NCBI RefSeq assembly: GCF_937936435.1
Contig: NZ_CALDDG010000077.1
Location: forward strand, 1-23,309
Origin: an uncultured Sulfuricurvum sp.
GTDB lineage: Bacteria; Campylobacterota; Campylobacteria; Campylobacterales; Sulfurimonadaceae
Direction of reading: 5' to 3'
Length of the DNA: 23,309 nucleotides
A program made the position numbers and the translations under genes. Shown here in pieces: positions 16,413 through 22,931 of the stretch; positions within the stretch are counted from its first letter, which is position 1; each line of letters starts with the position of its first letter. The notes below the pieces were generated by a model, which was not told where the DNA came from, made no database searches, and saw only the letters and a program-made list of their open reading frames with translations.

Positions 16413-16682
16413 ATGATGCAGGAAGAACTGATCGGGCTGGGGATCGAGACGTTTAAAATCGCACTGATTCTTGCCCTTCCGGCTTTGTTGGTAGGGATGT
16501 TTTTGGGGCTTGCCGTCAGTATTTTTCAGGCAACGACTCAAATCAATGAGATGACGCTCAGTTTTATCCCGAAAATTATCGGTGTTGTCATCGTTATTAT
16601 TCTCACAATGCCGTGGATGATGAATGAGATGCAGGATTTTACGATCCGGATGTTTAATATGATCCCTACTTTTATGCAGTAG
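16413..16682 (+). CDS. fliQ: flagellar export apparatus protein FliQ
   Basis: 89 residues with two hydrophobic helices (about 16-38 and 50-73) around the conserved SIFQATTQINEMTLSFIPKI. FliQ is an inner-membrane part of the FliPQR export gate of the flagellar type III secretion system. The length matches the family. An ATG at 16416 is an alternative start. It lies 2 nt after mqnD and 22 nt before murB, away from other flagellar genes, so it is transcribed with metabolic genes. Confidence 0.95.
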   Translation: MMQEELIGLGIETFKIALILALPALLVGMFLGLAVSIFQATTQINEMTLSFIPKIIGVVIVIILTMPWMMNEMQDFTIRMFNMIPTFMQ

Positions 16683-16704
16683 TCTTTTCCATATAGAGAT
16701 TAGC

Positions 16705-17478
16705 ATGAATTTCAAAACGATTGATTTTTCCAAGTTCAGTTCCATCCGTATCGGCCCGATCGTCGACGTTGCGGTGATTGAAAATGATTTTATTCCGGAA
16801 GGGCATATCATCGTTGGCAGCGCCAACAACCTTCTTGTCTCTCCGACGCCTCCTCCTCTTATGATCCTTTCTAAAGAATATGATTTTATCCGTATTGAAG
16901 AAAATCGCCTGATTATCGGTGCGGCAACTCCGGGGGGGCGTGTCGTCTCTTTTTGCAAAAAAAACGATATTGCCCATTTTGAATATCTATCTAAGCTTCC
17001 CGGTACGATCGGGGGGATGCTGAAAATGAATGCGGGACTCAAGGAATATGAGATATTTAATCATTTAATCGCAATACGGACATCAAAAGGGTGGATACCT
17101 AAAGAGGAGGTCGATTACGGGTACCGTAATACCTCTATCCGTGATGTCGTATTTGAAGCATCGTTTCATTTGGAGAAAGGGTTTTCTTTCGAACGGCTCG
17201 AAATGTTTGCCCAAATGCGCTCCAACCAGCCAAGCGACCCGAGTGCAGGAAGCTGTTTTAAAAATCCATCGGGCGATTATGCGGGACGGCTGATCGAAGC
17301 GGTAGGGCTCAAAGGAAAACGGATCGGTGCAATGGCATTTAGCGAAGTGCATGCGAATTTTCTTGTTAATACCGGCGGAGGGCGTTATGAAGATGCCCTA
17401 TCTCTCATACGTGAAGCGCAACAACGGGTAAAAGCTCAATTCGGCATAGACCTTCAGTGTGAAGTCGTCATAATATAA
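16705..17478 (+). CDS. murB: UDP-N-acetylenolpyruvoylglucosamine reductase, short type
   Basis: 257 residues. This FAD enzyme completes UDP-MurNAc synthesis in peptidoglycan assembly. SSIRIGP is the start of the FAD domain; GSANNLLV, KLPGTIGGMLKMNAG (about 98-111) and GYRNTSI (Arg141) follow. The catalytic Ser183 is in AGSCFKNP, and Glu253 lies near the C-terminus. It lacks the extra loop and Tyr of type-I MurB (about 340 residues), so it is type II-like. The Shine-Dalgarno is weak. It is the last gene of the mqnD-fliQ-murB run. Confidence 0.93.
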   Translation: MNFKTIDFSKFSSIRIGPIVDVAVIENDFIPEGHIIVGSANNLLVSPTPPPLMILSKEYDFIRIEENRLIIGAATPGGRVVSFCKKNDIAHFEYLSKLPGTIGGMLKMNAGLKEYEIFNHLIAIRTSKGWIPKEEVDYGYRNTSIRDVVFEASFHLEKGFSFERLEMFAQMRSNQPSDPSAGSCFKNPSGDYAGRLIEAVGLKGKRIGAMAFSEVHANFLVNTGGGRYEDALSLIREAQQRVKAQFGIDLQCEVVII

Positions 17479-17547
17479 AAACAGTATTGACGTAAAAATA
17501 ATCTATTTTCTATTGACTTTAGTCGTCAGATTTTGATAATATGACGA
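17465..17547 (+). promoter_or_regulatory. promoter with repeated CGTCA/TGACG half-sites before the recombinase-like regulator
   Basis: A clear promoter: TTGACT (17513-17518), 16-nt spacer, GATAAT (17535-17540). A perfect inverted repeat TCGTCA (17523-17528) / TGACGA (17542-17547) encloses the -10 box. Another pair, TCGTCA (17465-17470, inside the murB end) and TTGACG (17487-17492), lies upstream. The arrangement suggests an operator, possibly for the encoded protein itself. Confidence 0.5.
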
Positions 17548-17580
17548 AGAAATTAAAATATTAGAAGGATTTAAGCGTAC

Positions 17581-18246
17581 ATGATAGTCAGTTATATCCG
17601 TCCGGATAAAGATTTTGATGGTGTTTATGAACAGCTTAAACTGATCAACGGCTATGCCGATCAAAAAAAGATACAGATCGACGAAGAGTTGGTAGACCAG
17701 ACGTCACAGAGCAAACGATTGTCCGAGCGGCATGAAGTCGTCCGCTTTTTTCGCTCTTTGAATGACGACACTTTAGTTATCTACGACACATGGACACTGA
17801 GCAGTGATATCGAAGATTTGGTTCAGATGTTCAGCTGTCTGCTAAAAAACGGAAATACCATTCATTTGGTAAAACCGGGTGTCGTAATCGACCGTAAAAG
17901 TGATACAATGGTCGTTTTAGGTCTGATTGATCAGTTGCGGCAGGTGTTGCAAGATGACGCAAAAAAAGGGATAGGACGTCCGAAAGGCTCGAAATCGTCT
18001 TCAAAATTCGACATTTATCTCGAAGAGATCATCGAGCTGTTGAAGAAGCGCAAAAGTGTCAGCGAAATCGCACGAGTATTGAAAGTGAGTCGAAGTTCCC
18101 TGAAAGATTATATCGAATCACGGGAACTTAAAGAGGTTGTAAACGGTGTGATCGGCGTTGCGAGTGACGTCGATGCAGAAGCAATGGTCATCGGAACGAT
18201 TCGATGTCCGCATAGTGAAATAAGTTCAAAGGAGATGGCAGTATGA
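17581..18246 (+). CDS. serine-recombinase-like protein without catalytic residues, probable DNA-binding regulator
   Basis: 221 residues. Residues 1-125 follow the resolvase/invertase catalytic domain: SYIRPDK aligns with YxRVST, DDTLVIYD with the GDTLVVxxLDRL strand, and a long helix follows (105-128). The nucleophile Ser is Asp9, and the two Arg of the DRLxR motif align with Thr70 and Leu73; only Arg7 remains. GRPKGS (132-137) and a helix-turn-helix (about 157-178, SVSEIARVLKVSRSSLKDYI) match the Hin-type DNA-binding end. A 40-residue tail has no recognised motif. Strand exchange is not expected. Its TGA overlaps the ccoG ATG (ATGA). Shine-Dalgarno GAAGGA is present. A role regulating ccoG or its own operon is inference. 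Confidence 0.75.
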   Translation: MIVSYIRPDKDFDGVYEQLKLINGYADQKKIQIDEELVDQTSQSKRLSERHEVVRFFRSLNDDTLVIYDTWTLSSDIEDLVQMFSCLLKNGNTIHLVKPGVVIDRKSDTMVVLGLIDQLRQVLQDDAKKGIGRPKGSKSSSKFDIYLEEIIELLKKRKSVSEIARVLKVSRSSLKDYIESRELKEVVNGVIGVASDVDAEAMVIGTIRCPHSEISSKEMAV

Positions 18247-19715
18247 GTGAAGAAATGACCCTGAAAGGGAAAGAATATCTCAAAGGGTGGACCCCGTGGA
18301 GGTTAAGACGGTATTGGTTTTATGGGTTAATAACGATATTTGCCCTCGGTGTCCCGTGGATTAAAGTAGGGGGGAATCATTTGTTCCTCTTGAGTTTCGA
18401 TAAATTGAAACTCCATTTGATGTTTGTTCAGTTCGATATGCAAGAGCTGTATCTGATGCCGTTTTTGCTGATGATTTTATTTATCGGTATTTTCGGTATT
18501 ACCGTGCTCGGCGGGCGGGTTTTCTGCGGCTGGATGTGTCCGCAGACGATTTTTCGCGTCGTTTACCGTGACTTGATCGAAACGAAATTATTAGGGCTTC
18601 GTAAACGTATCAAAAACAAACAACAAGCTCCCGATTATTCTAAAGCGGAAAATAAAATCAAACGCGTTGTCGGGATTTTATTATGGACGGGGTTGGCGTT
18701 TATCGCCGCGGCAGATTTGATGTGGTATTTCGTCCCTCCGGAAGATTTCTTTGCATACATCCAAAATCCGGCAGATCATACAGTCTTGATCGGGACAATT
18801 TTAGGAATCGTCGCATTTTTGGTTTATGACGTCATTTTTCTCCAAGAGAACTTTTGTGTCTATGTATGTCCGTATTCACGTATTCAGTCGGTTCTATACG
18901 ACGATGACACCGTTATGGCAATCTATAACCCGAATCGCGGGGGAGATATCTATGATGCCAACAAAGAGAAAGTATTTACCAAACAAAAAGATCTTTTAAG
19001 TGTGAACCCGACGGCAGAATGTACAACCTGTGAAAGCTGTGTGACGGTTTGTCCTACCCATATCGATATACGCAAAGGGCTTCAGCTGGAATGTATCAAC
19101 TGTTTGGAATGTGTGGATGCGTGTACGGAAGTCATGGGTAAACTCGGCAAGCCGAGTCTCGTCGAGTGGTCGAGTGAAAAAGAGACTTTGTTTATGAAAG
19201 GGAAAACCCACTATTTCCGTCCGAAGATTTTAGGATACATTACGATTTTGGTTATCGTCAGTATCGTATTGGCGATGATGGGAAGTAAAAAAGAGTATAT
19301 GCTTCTAAATATTAACAAAGAGAACCGTTTGTATTCGATCGTCAAAAATGACGAAGGAAAAGTACAGGTTGACAATGCTTATACGTTCTTGTTGCAAAAT
19401 ACGTTGAATGAAGAGCATGAATACTATTTTGATGTTATTGCACCTGCCGGAATGGAAGGCAAAATTAAAATCGGACAGCCCGAAAAACCGTTTAAAGTAA
19501 AACCGGGCGTTGTTAAGAAAAAAGTCATTGTTTTGTATACGGACGAAGAATTGGTTCATGACGATCGTAAAGATACCGTTATCCCGATTACGATTCATGC
19601 CTACGCAACAGATGCGAAAGATAAAGTTGCCGTTAATCGACAATCGACCTTTACCTACCCGCGTGAAGATCTCTTAAAAGGGAAAGCGGAAGAAGAAAAA
19701 GCAGATATGGATTGA
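18243..19715 (+). CDS. ccoG: cytochrome c oxidase accessory protein CcoG (FixG/RdxA family)
   Basis: 490 residues, inner-membrane. Helices lie at about 24-42, 70-90, 142-162, 180-200 and 328-347. RVFCGWMCP (C95, C99) and ENFCVYVCP (C205, C209) are the conserved membrane Cys pairs. A double [4Fe-4S] domain has C260, C263, C266, C270 and C284, C287, C290, C294. The C-terminal part (about 350-480) is the FixG Ig-like periplasmic domain. CcoG reduces Cu(II) to Cu(I) for assembly of the CuB centre of cbb3 oxidase. It is translationally coupled to the recombinase-like gene, not to cbb3 structural genes, which are not in this window. Confidence 0.95.
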   Translation: MSEEMTLKGKEYLKGWTPWRLRRYWFYGLITIFALGVPWIKVGGNHLFLLSFDKLKLHLMFVQFDMQELYLMPFLLMILFIGIFGITVLGGRVFCGWMCPQTIFRVVYRDLIETKLLGLRKRIKNKQQAPDYSKAENKIKRVVGILLWTGLAFIAAADLMWYFVPPEDFFAYIQNPADHTVLIGTILGIVAFLVYDVIFLQENFCVYVCPYSRIQSVLYDDDTVMAIYNPNRGGDIYDANKEKVFTKQKDLLSVNPTAECTTCESCVTVCPTHIDIRKGLQLECINCLECVDACTEVMGKLGKPSLVEWSSEKETLFMKGKTHYFRPKILGYITILVIVSIVLAMMGSKKEYMLLNINKENRLYSIVKNDEGKVQVDNAYTFLLQNTLNEEHEYYFDVIAPAGMEGKIKIGQPEKPFKVKPGVVKKKVIVLYTDEELVHDDRKDTVIPITIHAYATDAKDKVAVNRQSTFTYPREDLLKGKAEEEKADMD

Positions 19716-19761
19716 TTCCTATCTGCTTCCTTTTATAAAAGGAAGAGATTATTTCTCTTCC
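19701..19761. terminator. cluster of overlapping hairpins between ccoG and the haem protein gene
   Basis: Three adjoining stems: GCAGATA / TATCTGC (19701-19726, around the ccoG stop); the 20-bp palindrome of CTTCCTTTTA and TAAAAGGAAG (19726-19745); and GGAAGAGA / TCTCTTCC (19741-19761, containing the haem gene stop). The last two share GGAAG, so they compete. On the minus strand the third stem is followed by TTTTA, a reasonable terminator for the haem protein gene. Confidence 0.6.
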
Positions 19762-20195
19762 CCCTCTTCTTCTGTACCGAATGTTTTTTCCAATCCGCTG
19801 ATCAACTCTTTTTTCTCGCTGTCACTGAGACGTGCTTCAGGATGCGGTATTGTATAAAACCACATCGGCATCTCGCCTTCTCGAACTTCTTTTGCGGCAT
19901 CGTCTCCCTCATTTTTCTTTTGAATGCCCCACATAGAGGTATTGAAATGTTCGCGTCCTTCATCGATATCGTGCATCACTAGCCATGATACCGGAGCGAT
20001 ATTGCTATACCAAGGGTATTTGGTTTCGTGTGAATGGCAATCGGCACATGCTCGGTTAAAAAGTTCCTGTGTGCGGGGAGAGTCCCATTGCGGTTCGCTC
20101 ATTACGGGAGGATTAGTGTGATCTTTGCCGTAGGGGATGAACTGTATCCCGACAGCGAGTGCTACTACAGCGACGGCAATAGTTTTTGCATTCAT
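19749..20195 (-). CDS. periplasmic haem-binding domain protein (mono-haem c-type)
   Basis: 148 residues. The N-terminal hydrophobic helix (4-20) is a signal peptide or anchor. One CxxCH motif, CADCH, is at 50-54, followed by SHETKYPWYSNIAPVSWLVM and HDIDEGREHFNTS, the pattern of the Haem_bd (DUF-type cytochrome) family. A Glu-rich tail ends the protein. It probably carries electrons or senses redox state in the periplasm; the partner is unknown. It is convergent with ccoG. The Shine-Dalgarno is AAAGGA. A possible -10 TATTAT lies at 20233-20228, and a 14-bp palindrome lies between it and the ribosome-binding site. Confidence 0.85.
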   Translation of the reverse strand: MNAKTIAVAVVALAVGIQFIPYGKDHTNPPVMSEPQWDSPRTQELFNRACADCHSHETKYPWYSNIAPVSWLVMHDIDEGREHFNTSMWGIQKKNEGDDAAKEVREGEMPMWFYTIPHPEARLSDSEKKELISGLEKTFGTEEEGEEK

Positions 20196-20206
20196 TGAAA
20201 ATCCTT

Positions 20207-20220
20207 TTACATATATGTAA
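20207..20220. promoter_or_regulatory. 14-bp palindrome upstream of the haem protein gene
   Basis: TTACATATATGTAA is a perfect palindrome immediately before the AAAGGA ribosome-binding site and just downstream of the possible -10 box. The spacing of TTAC and GTAA arms resembles operators of the CRP/FNR superfamily, so it may be a repressor site. Confidence 0.4.
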
Positions 20221-20287
20221 TAGCATCATAATACAAAAACACAAAATAAATGTTAATCGAAAAAAAACAGATTGGTTGAAGAAGAGT

Positions 20288-20311
20288 CTCTCTTCGCTTT
20301 AGCGGAGAGAG
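20288..20311 (-). terminator. hairpin after purM
   Basis: Stem of 10 positions, CTCTCT-t-CGC / GCG-g-AGAGAG with a 4-nt loop, 17 nt beyond the purM stop on the minus strand. The tail is T/C-rich rather than a pure T-run. Confidence 0.5.
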
Positions 20312-20327
20312 TAAAAAGTTATGAGAG

Positions 20328-21323
20328 TTAAACGAGTACCGCTTCGCGTTTGCCTTCTTCGAGACGCCCGATGACATATCCGTCGGTTGCAGCGAGAACA
20401 TCGGCAACGTCGGCTTCTTTGACGACGAGGATCATCCCGACACCCATATTGAACGCACGGAACATTTCGGCGCGTTCGACGTGCTGAGCGATCAGCTCGA
20501 AAATCGGCAGGACTTTGATAGACGACTCGGTGATTACGGCACGTAACCCTTCCGGTAGAACGCGAGGGAAGTTTTCGACGATCCCCCCTCCGGTGATATG
20601 GGCAAGTGCTTGGATTTTATGCTTGAGGGCTTTAAAGGTTTTAACATAAATGCGCGTAGGAGTCAAAAGGGTTTCGATAAGAGGTTTTCCTTCAAATTCA
20701 TCCTCGAATTTCATTCCCATTTTTTCGAACAATACCTTACGTGCGAGGGAGAAGCCGTTTGAATGGAGTCCTGAACTCGGCAATGCGATGAGAATATCGC
20801 CGGCAGCTACTTTATCTGTGCGGTCGAGTTCACTTTTTTCTCCGATACCGACGGCGAATCCGGCCAAATCGTAATCATCGCTATGATACATGCCCGGCAT
20901 CTCTGCCGTCTCCCCGCCGATGAGGGCACATTCGGCTTGGCGGCACCCCTCGGCGATACCGCTGACTACTGCCGTTGCGGCAGCAACATCGAGTTTCCCC
21001 GTTGCGTAATAATCGAGAAAAAAGGAAGGTGTTCCGAAATTACAGATCAAATCATTGACGCACATGGCAACCAAGTCGATTCCTACGGTATTGTGGATAC
21101 CCGAATCGATGGCGAGTTTGAGTTTTGTACCGACTCCGTCGGTTGCGGCGAGCATTACCGGCTCTTTATAGCCGCTTGGAAGTTCAAACGCTCCCGCAAA
21201 CGAGCCGATTCCTCCGATTACTCCGGCAACGGCGGTCGATTTGACAAGCGGTTTGATGTTTTCGACAAAACTGTTACCTGCATCGATATCGACACCGGCG
21301 TCTTTATAGCTGATTTGACTCAT
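20328..21323 (-). CDS. purM: phosphoribosylformylglycinamidine cyclo-ligase (AIR synthetase)
   Basis: 331 residues from the ATG at 21323. It closes the imidazole ring of FGAM with ATP in purine synthesis. SYKDAGVDIDAG is the universal N-terminus. Also visible are AATDGVGTKLKLA, GIDLVAMCVNDL, GGETAEMPGMY, LPSSGLHSNGFSLAR, HITGGGIVEN and FNMGVGM. The frame is open to a GTG four codons earlier, but the ATG carries the conserved MSxxSYKDAG start and a GAGGG 5 nt upstream. That ribosome-binding site lies inside a 12-bp hairpin. From memory, purM next to coaE-dapF is also the order in Campylobacter jejuni. Confidence 0.97.
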   Translation of the reverse strand: MSQISYKDAGVDIDAGNSFVENIKPLVKSTAVAGVIGGIGSFAGAFELPSGYKEPVMLAATDGVGTKLKLAIDSGIHNTVGIDLVAMCVNDLICNFGTPSFFLDYYATGKLDVAAATAVVSGIAEGCRQAECALIGGETAEMPGMYHSDDYDLAGFAVGIGEKSELDRTDKVAAGDILIALPSSGLHSNGFSLARKVLFEKMGMKFEDEFEGKPLIETLLTPTRIYVKTFKALKHKIQALAHITGGGIVENFPRVLPEGLRAVITESSIKVLPIFELIAQHVERAEMFRAFNMGVGMILVVKEADVADVLAATDGYVIGRLEEGKREAVLV

Positions 21324-21324
21324 G

Positions 21325-21354
21325 AATTCCCTCACCTTTTTTGGTAAGGGAATT
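21325..21354 (-). promoter_or_regulatory. hairpin that contains the purM ribosome-binding site
   Basis: On the minus strand AATTCCCTTACC pairs with GGTGAGGGAATT around an A6 loop: 12 bp in RNA, counting one U-G. The 3' arm contains the GAGGG Shine-Dalgarno and ends 1 nt before the ATG. It may block translation initiation until opened, or terminate the preceding small gene; no T-run follows, which argues against a terminator. Confidence 0.6.
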
Positions 21355-21380
21355 ATAACGGAAGAGAAGTTAGGGGAAGT

Positions 21381-21581
21381 TTATTTTTTTTCGCACGAAC
21401 CGAAAATTTTTCTGAACATCCAAATGGACGGACAAAAGTCGGTAAGAGCCCAGATTACGACCATGGCAATGACAAATGTCTGGATGATCAGTGCGTAAAG
21501 CATCAGTCCTTTTGCAAATAGTACCATGGCAACGGTCAAGACGATAGCCATCAAAAAACGCTGTATTCTTTCTGCACACAT
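21381..21581 (-). CDS. small membrane protein, DUF2892/YgaP-like transmembrane domain
   Basis: 66 residues from the ATG at 21581 (the frame is open to a TTG at 21596, but TTGGAG lies 9 nt before this ATG). Two hydrophobic helices, about 8-27 and 29-48, form a hairpin. They are followed by DFCPSIWMFRKIFGSC, whose Cys-Pro and second Cys match the DUF2892 family (the membrane domain of YgaP-type proteins). Such proteins often accompany sulfur or rhodanese functions, but no rhodanese is adjacent here. It is separated from purM by 57 nt that hold the purM hairpin. Confidence 0.75.
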   Translation of the reverse strand: MCAERIQRFLMAIVLTVAMVLFAKGLMLYALIIQTFVIAMVVIWALTDFCPSIWMFRKIFGSCEKK

Positions 21582-21618
21582 AGGAAAACGCTCCAAAAAC
21601 GGGGATAAATTTGTTAAA

Positions 21619-21703
21619 ATTATATCAAAATGAAACGAAATAACCTTTAATCCTTAAAGAGGATCGGATTATTCAAACCCTTTTAATCTCGGCATGTTAC
21701 AAT
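21619..21703. promoter_or_regulatory. divergent promoter region between the DUF2892 gene and speE-like gene
   Basis: A minus-strand TATAAT (21624-21619) suits the DUF2892 gene and a plus-strand TACAAT (21698-21703) suits the speE-like gene, 39 nt before its ATG. Between them is a small inverted repeat CTTTAA / TTAAAG (21645-21659). No -35 boxes are evident. Confidence 0.4.
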
Positions 21704-21742
21704 CGCTCAAAAATTCCGCAGAAGAAGAGATAACGCAATTAC

Positions 21743-22297
21743 ATGAAAACTTTTATCTACCCAGAGATGATGATACACGTTCCGATGTGTACGCATAAAA
21801 ATCCCCTCTCCGTATTGGTCGCAGGCCAAAAGAGTGATCTTCTCCAAAAAGAGCTTGGCCGCTATCGGGACGTTACGGTTGCAGCGGCTCATGATCAAGA
21901 TTTGCTTGAGTCGTTGCGCGCATCGGGCGATAAGAGTACGGATGTTGCCGTGATCGATATGCTTGCTGCGGACAGCGCGGTGATCGCTCATCTTAATCGG
22001 ATATTGAAAGATGACGGTTTGGCGGTTATGAACCATCCGAATCTCGATGATGTTCAAAGTAATACGGTACTGATGCAGGTATTGGGAAATTATTTTAAAA
22101 TCATCATGCCGTATCATCTTGAAGACGGCTCGACTCTCCTTTTGTGTTCAAAAGAGTACCATCCGACGGCAGATATCGTTTTGCAGCGGAGCGATTTGCT
22201 TGAAGGACACCAATATTACAACTGCGATGTCCATATCGCCGCATTCGCAATGCCGCAATATGTGCGCAAAAATTATTTGGGGATTATCCGAAACTGA
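21743..22297 (+). CDS. spermidine synthase-like protein lacking the N-terminal domain
   Basis: 184 residues. YPEMMIHVPMCTHKNPLSVLVAG matches the entry to the Rossmann domain of spermidine synthases, and RILKDDGLAVMNHP and YYNCDVHIAAFAMPQYV match the C-terminal part, especially of Helicobacter pylori SpeE (about 262 residues, from memory). The N-terminal beta-domain (about 75 residues) is absent. The upstream sequence holds a -10 box rather than coding sequence, so this is not a missed start. The cofactor motif GGGDG reads AGQKSD and the catalytic Asp region reads DMLAAD, so enzymatic activity is doubtful. Its TGA shares a base with the coaE ATG (TGATG); H. pylori also has speE beside coaE. 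Confidence 0.7.
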   Translation: MKTFIYPEMMIHVPMCTHKNPLSVLVAGQKSDLLQKELGRYRDVTVAAAHDQDLLESLRASGDKSTDVAVIDMLAADSAVIAHLNRILKDDGLAVMNHPNLDDVQSNTVLMQVLGNYFKIIMPYHLEDGSTLLLCSKEYHPTADIVLQRSDLLEGHQYYNCDVHIAAFAMPQYVRKNYLGIIRN

Positions 22298-22902
22298 TGG
22301 CATTTGAATACGCTATTGCGCTCACGGGGGGAATTGCGACAGGGAAAAGCACGGTTGCTTCCCTGCTGGGATTGAACGGATTGCGTATTATCGATGCCGA
22401 TACGATTTCGCATCGTATTTTAGATGAAAATGCCCCTTGGATCAGTGAACGGTTCGGTTCGGAGTTTATTAAAAACGGAAAAGTGGACCGTCCTGCATTG
22501 GGCAAAGTTATCTTTGCCGATCCCGCTTCTAAAAAAGAGCTTGAAGCTTTTTTACATCCCAAAATCCGTTCTGCCATCGAAGAGCAAAGCGAAAAACAGG
22601 ATGCTCTGAACTATCCCTATCTGATCGATATCCCCCTTTTCTTTGAGACGGCGTCGTATCCGATTAAAAATTCCGTTGTTGTTTACACTCCGAAAACATT
22701 GCAGTTGGAGCGTTTTATGAAACGTAACGGTTTTTCCGAAGAGGAGTCGTTGCGCCGGATTGAGAGTCAGATGGATATTGAAGAGAAAAAAGCCCGTGCG
22801 ACGTGGGTGATCGATAACTCCTCCAATCTCAAACACCTTCAAAATGAATGCGAACGGTTTGTAGAGACGATTAAAGGACTCTATCCCGCTCCTAAGGTAT
22901 AA
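22297..22902 (+). CDS. coaE: dephospho-CoA kinase
   Basis: 201 residues, full length. It phosphorylates the 3'-OH of dephospho-CoA, the last step of coenzyme A synthesis. The P-loop GGIATGKST is at 11-19; IDADTISHRI follows, then FLHPKIRSAI, the DIPLFFE lid/base region and the Arg-rich SLRRIESQM, where ATP contacts lie. It overlaps the speE-like stop by one base and ends 29 nt before dapF. Confidence 0.95.
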   Translation: MAFEYAIALTGGIATGKSTVASLLGLNGLRIIDADTISHRILDENAPWISERFGSEFIKNGKVDRPALGKVIFADPASKKELEAFLHPKIRSAIEEQSEKQDALNYPYLIDIPLFFETASYPIKNSVVVYTPKTLQLERFMKRNGFSEEESLRRIESQMDIEEKKARATWVIDNSSNLKHLQNECERFVETIKGLYPAPKV

Positions 22903-22931
22903 TTCCCCTAATTTAATCCCAAAGGATTACT

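Noticed and set aside
16347..17042. 231-codon ORF on the minus strand across fliQ and murB
   Set aside because: It lies opposite two clearly recognised genes, lacks family motifs and is rich in Arg/His/Pro as expected for antisense shadows.
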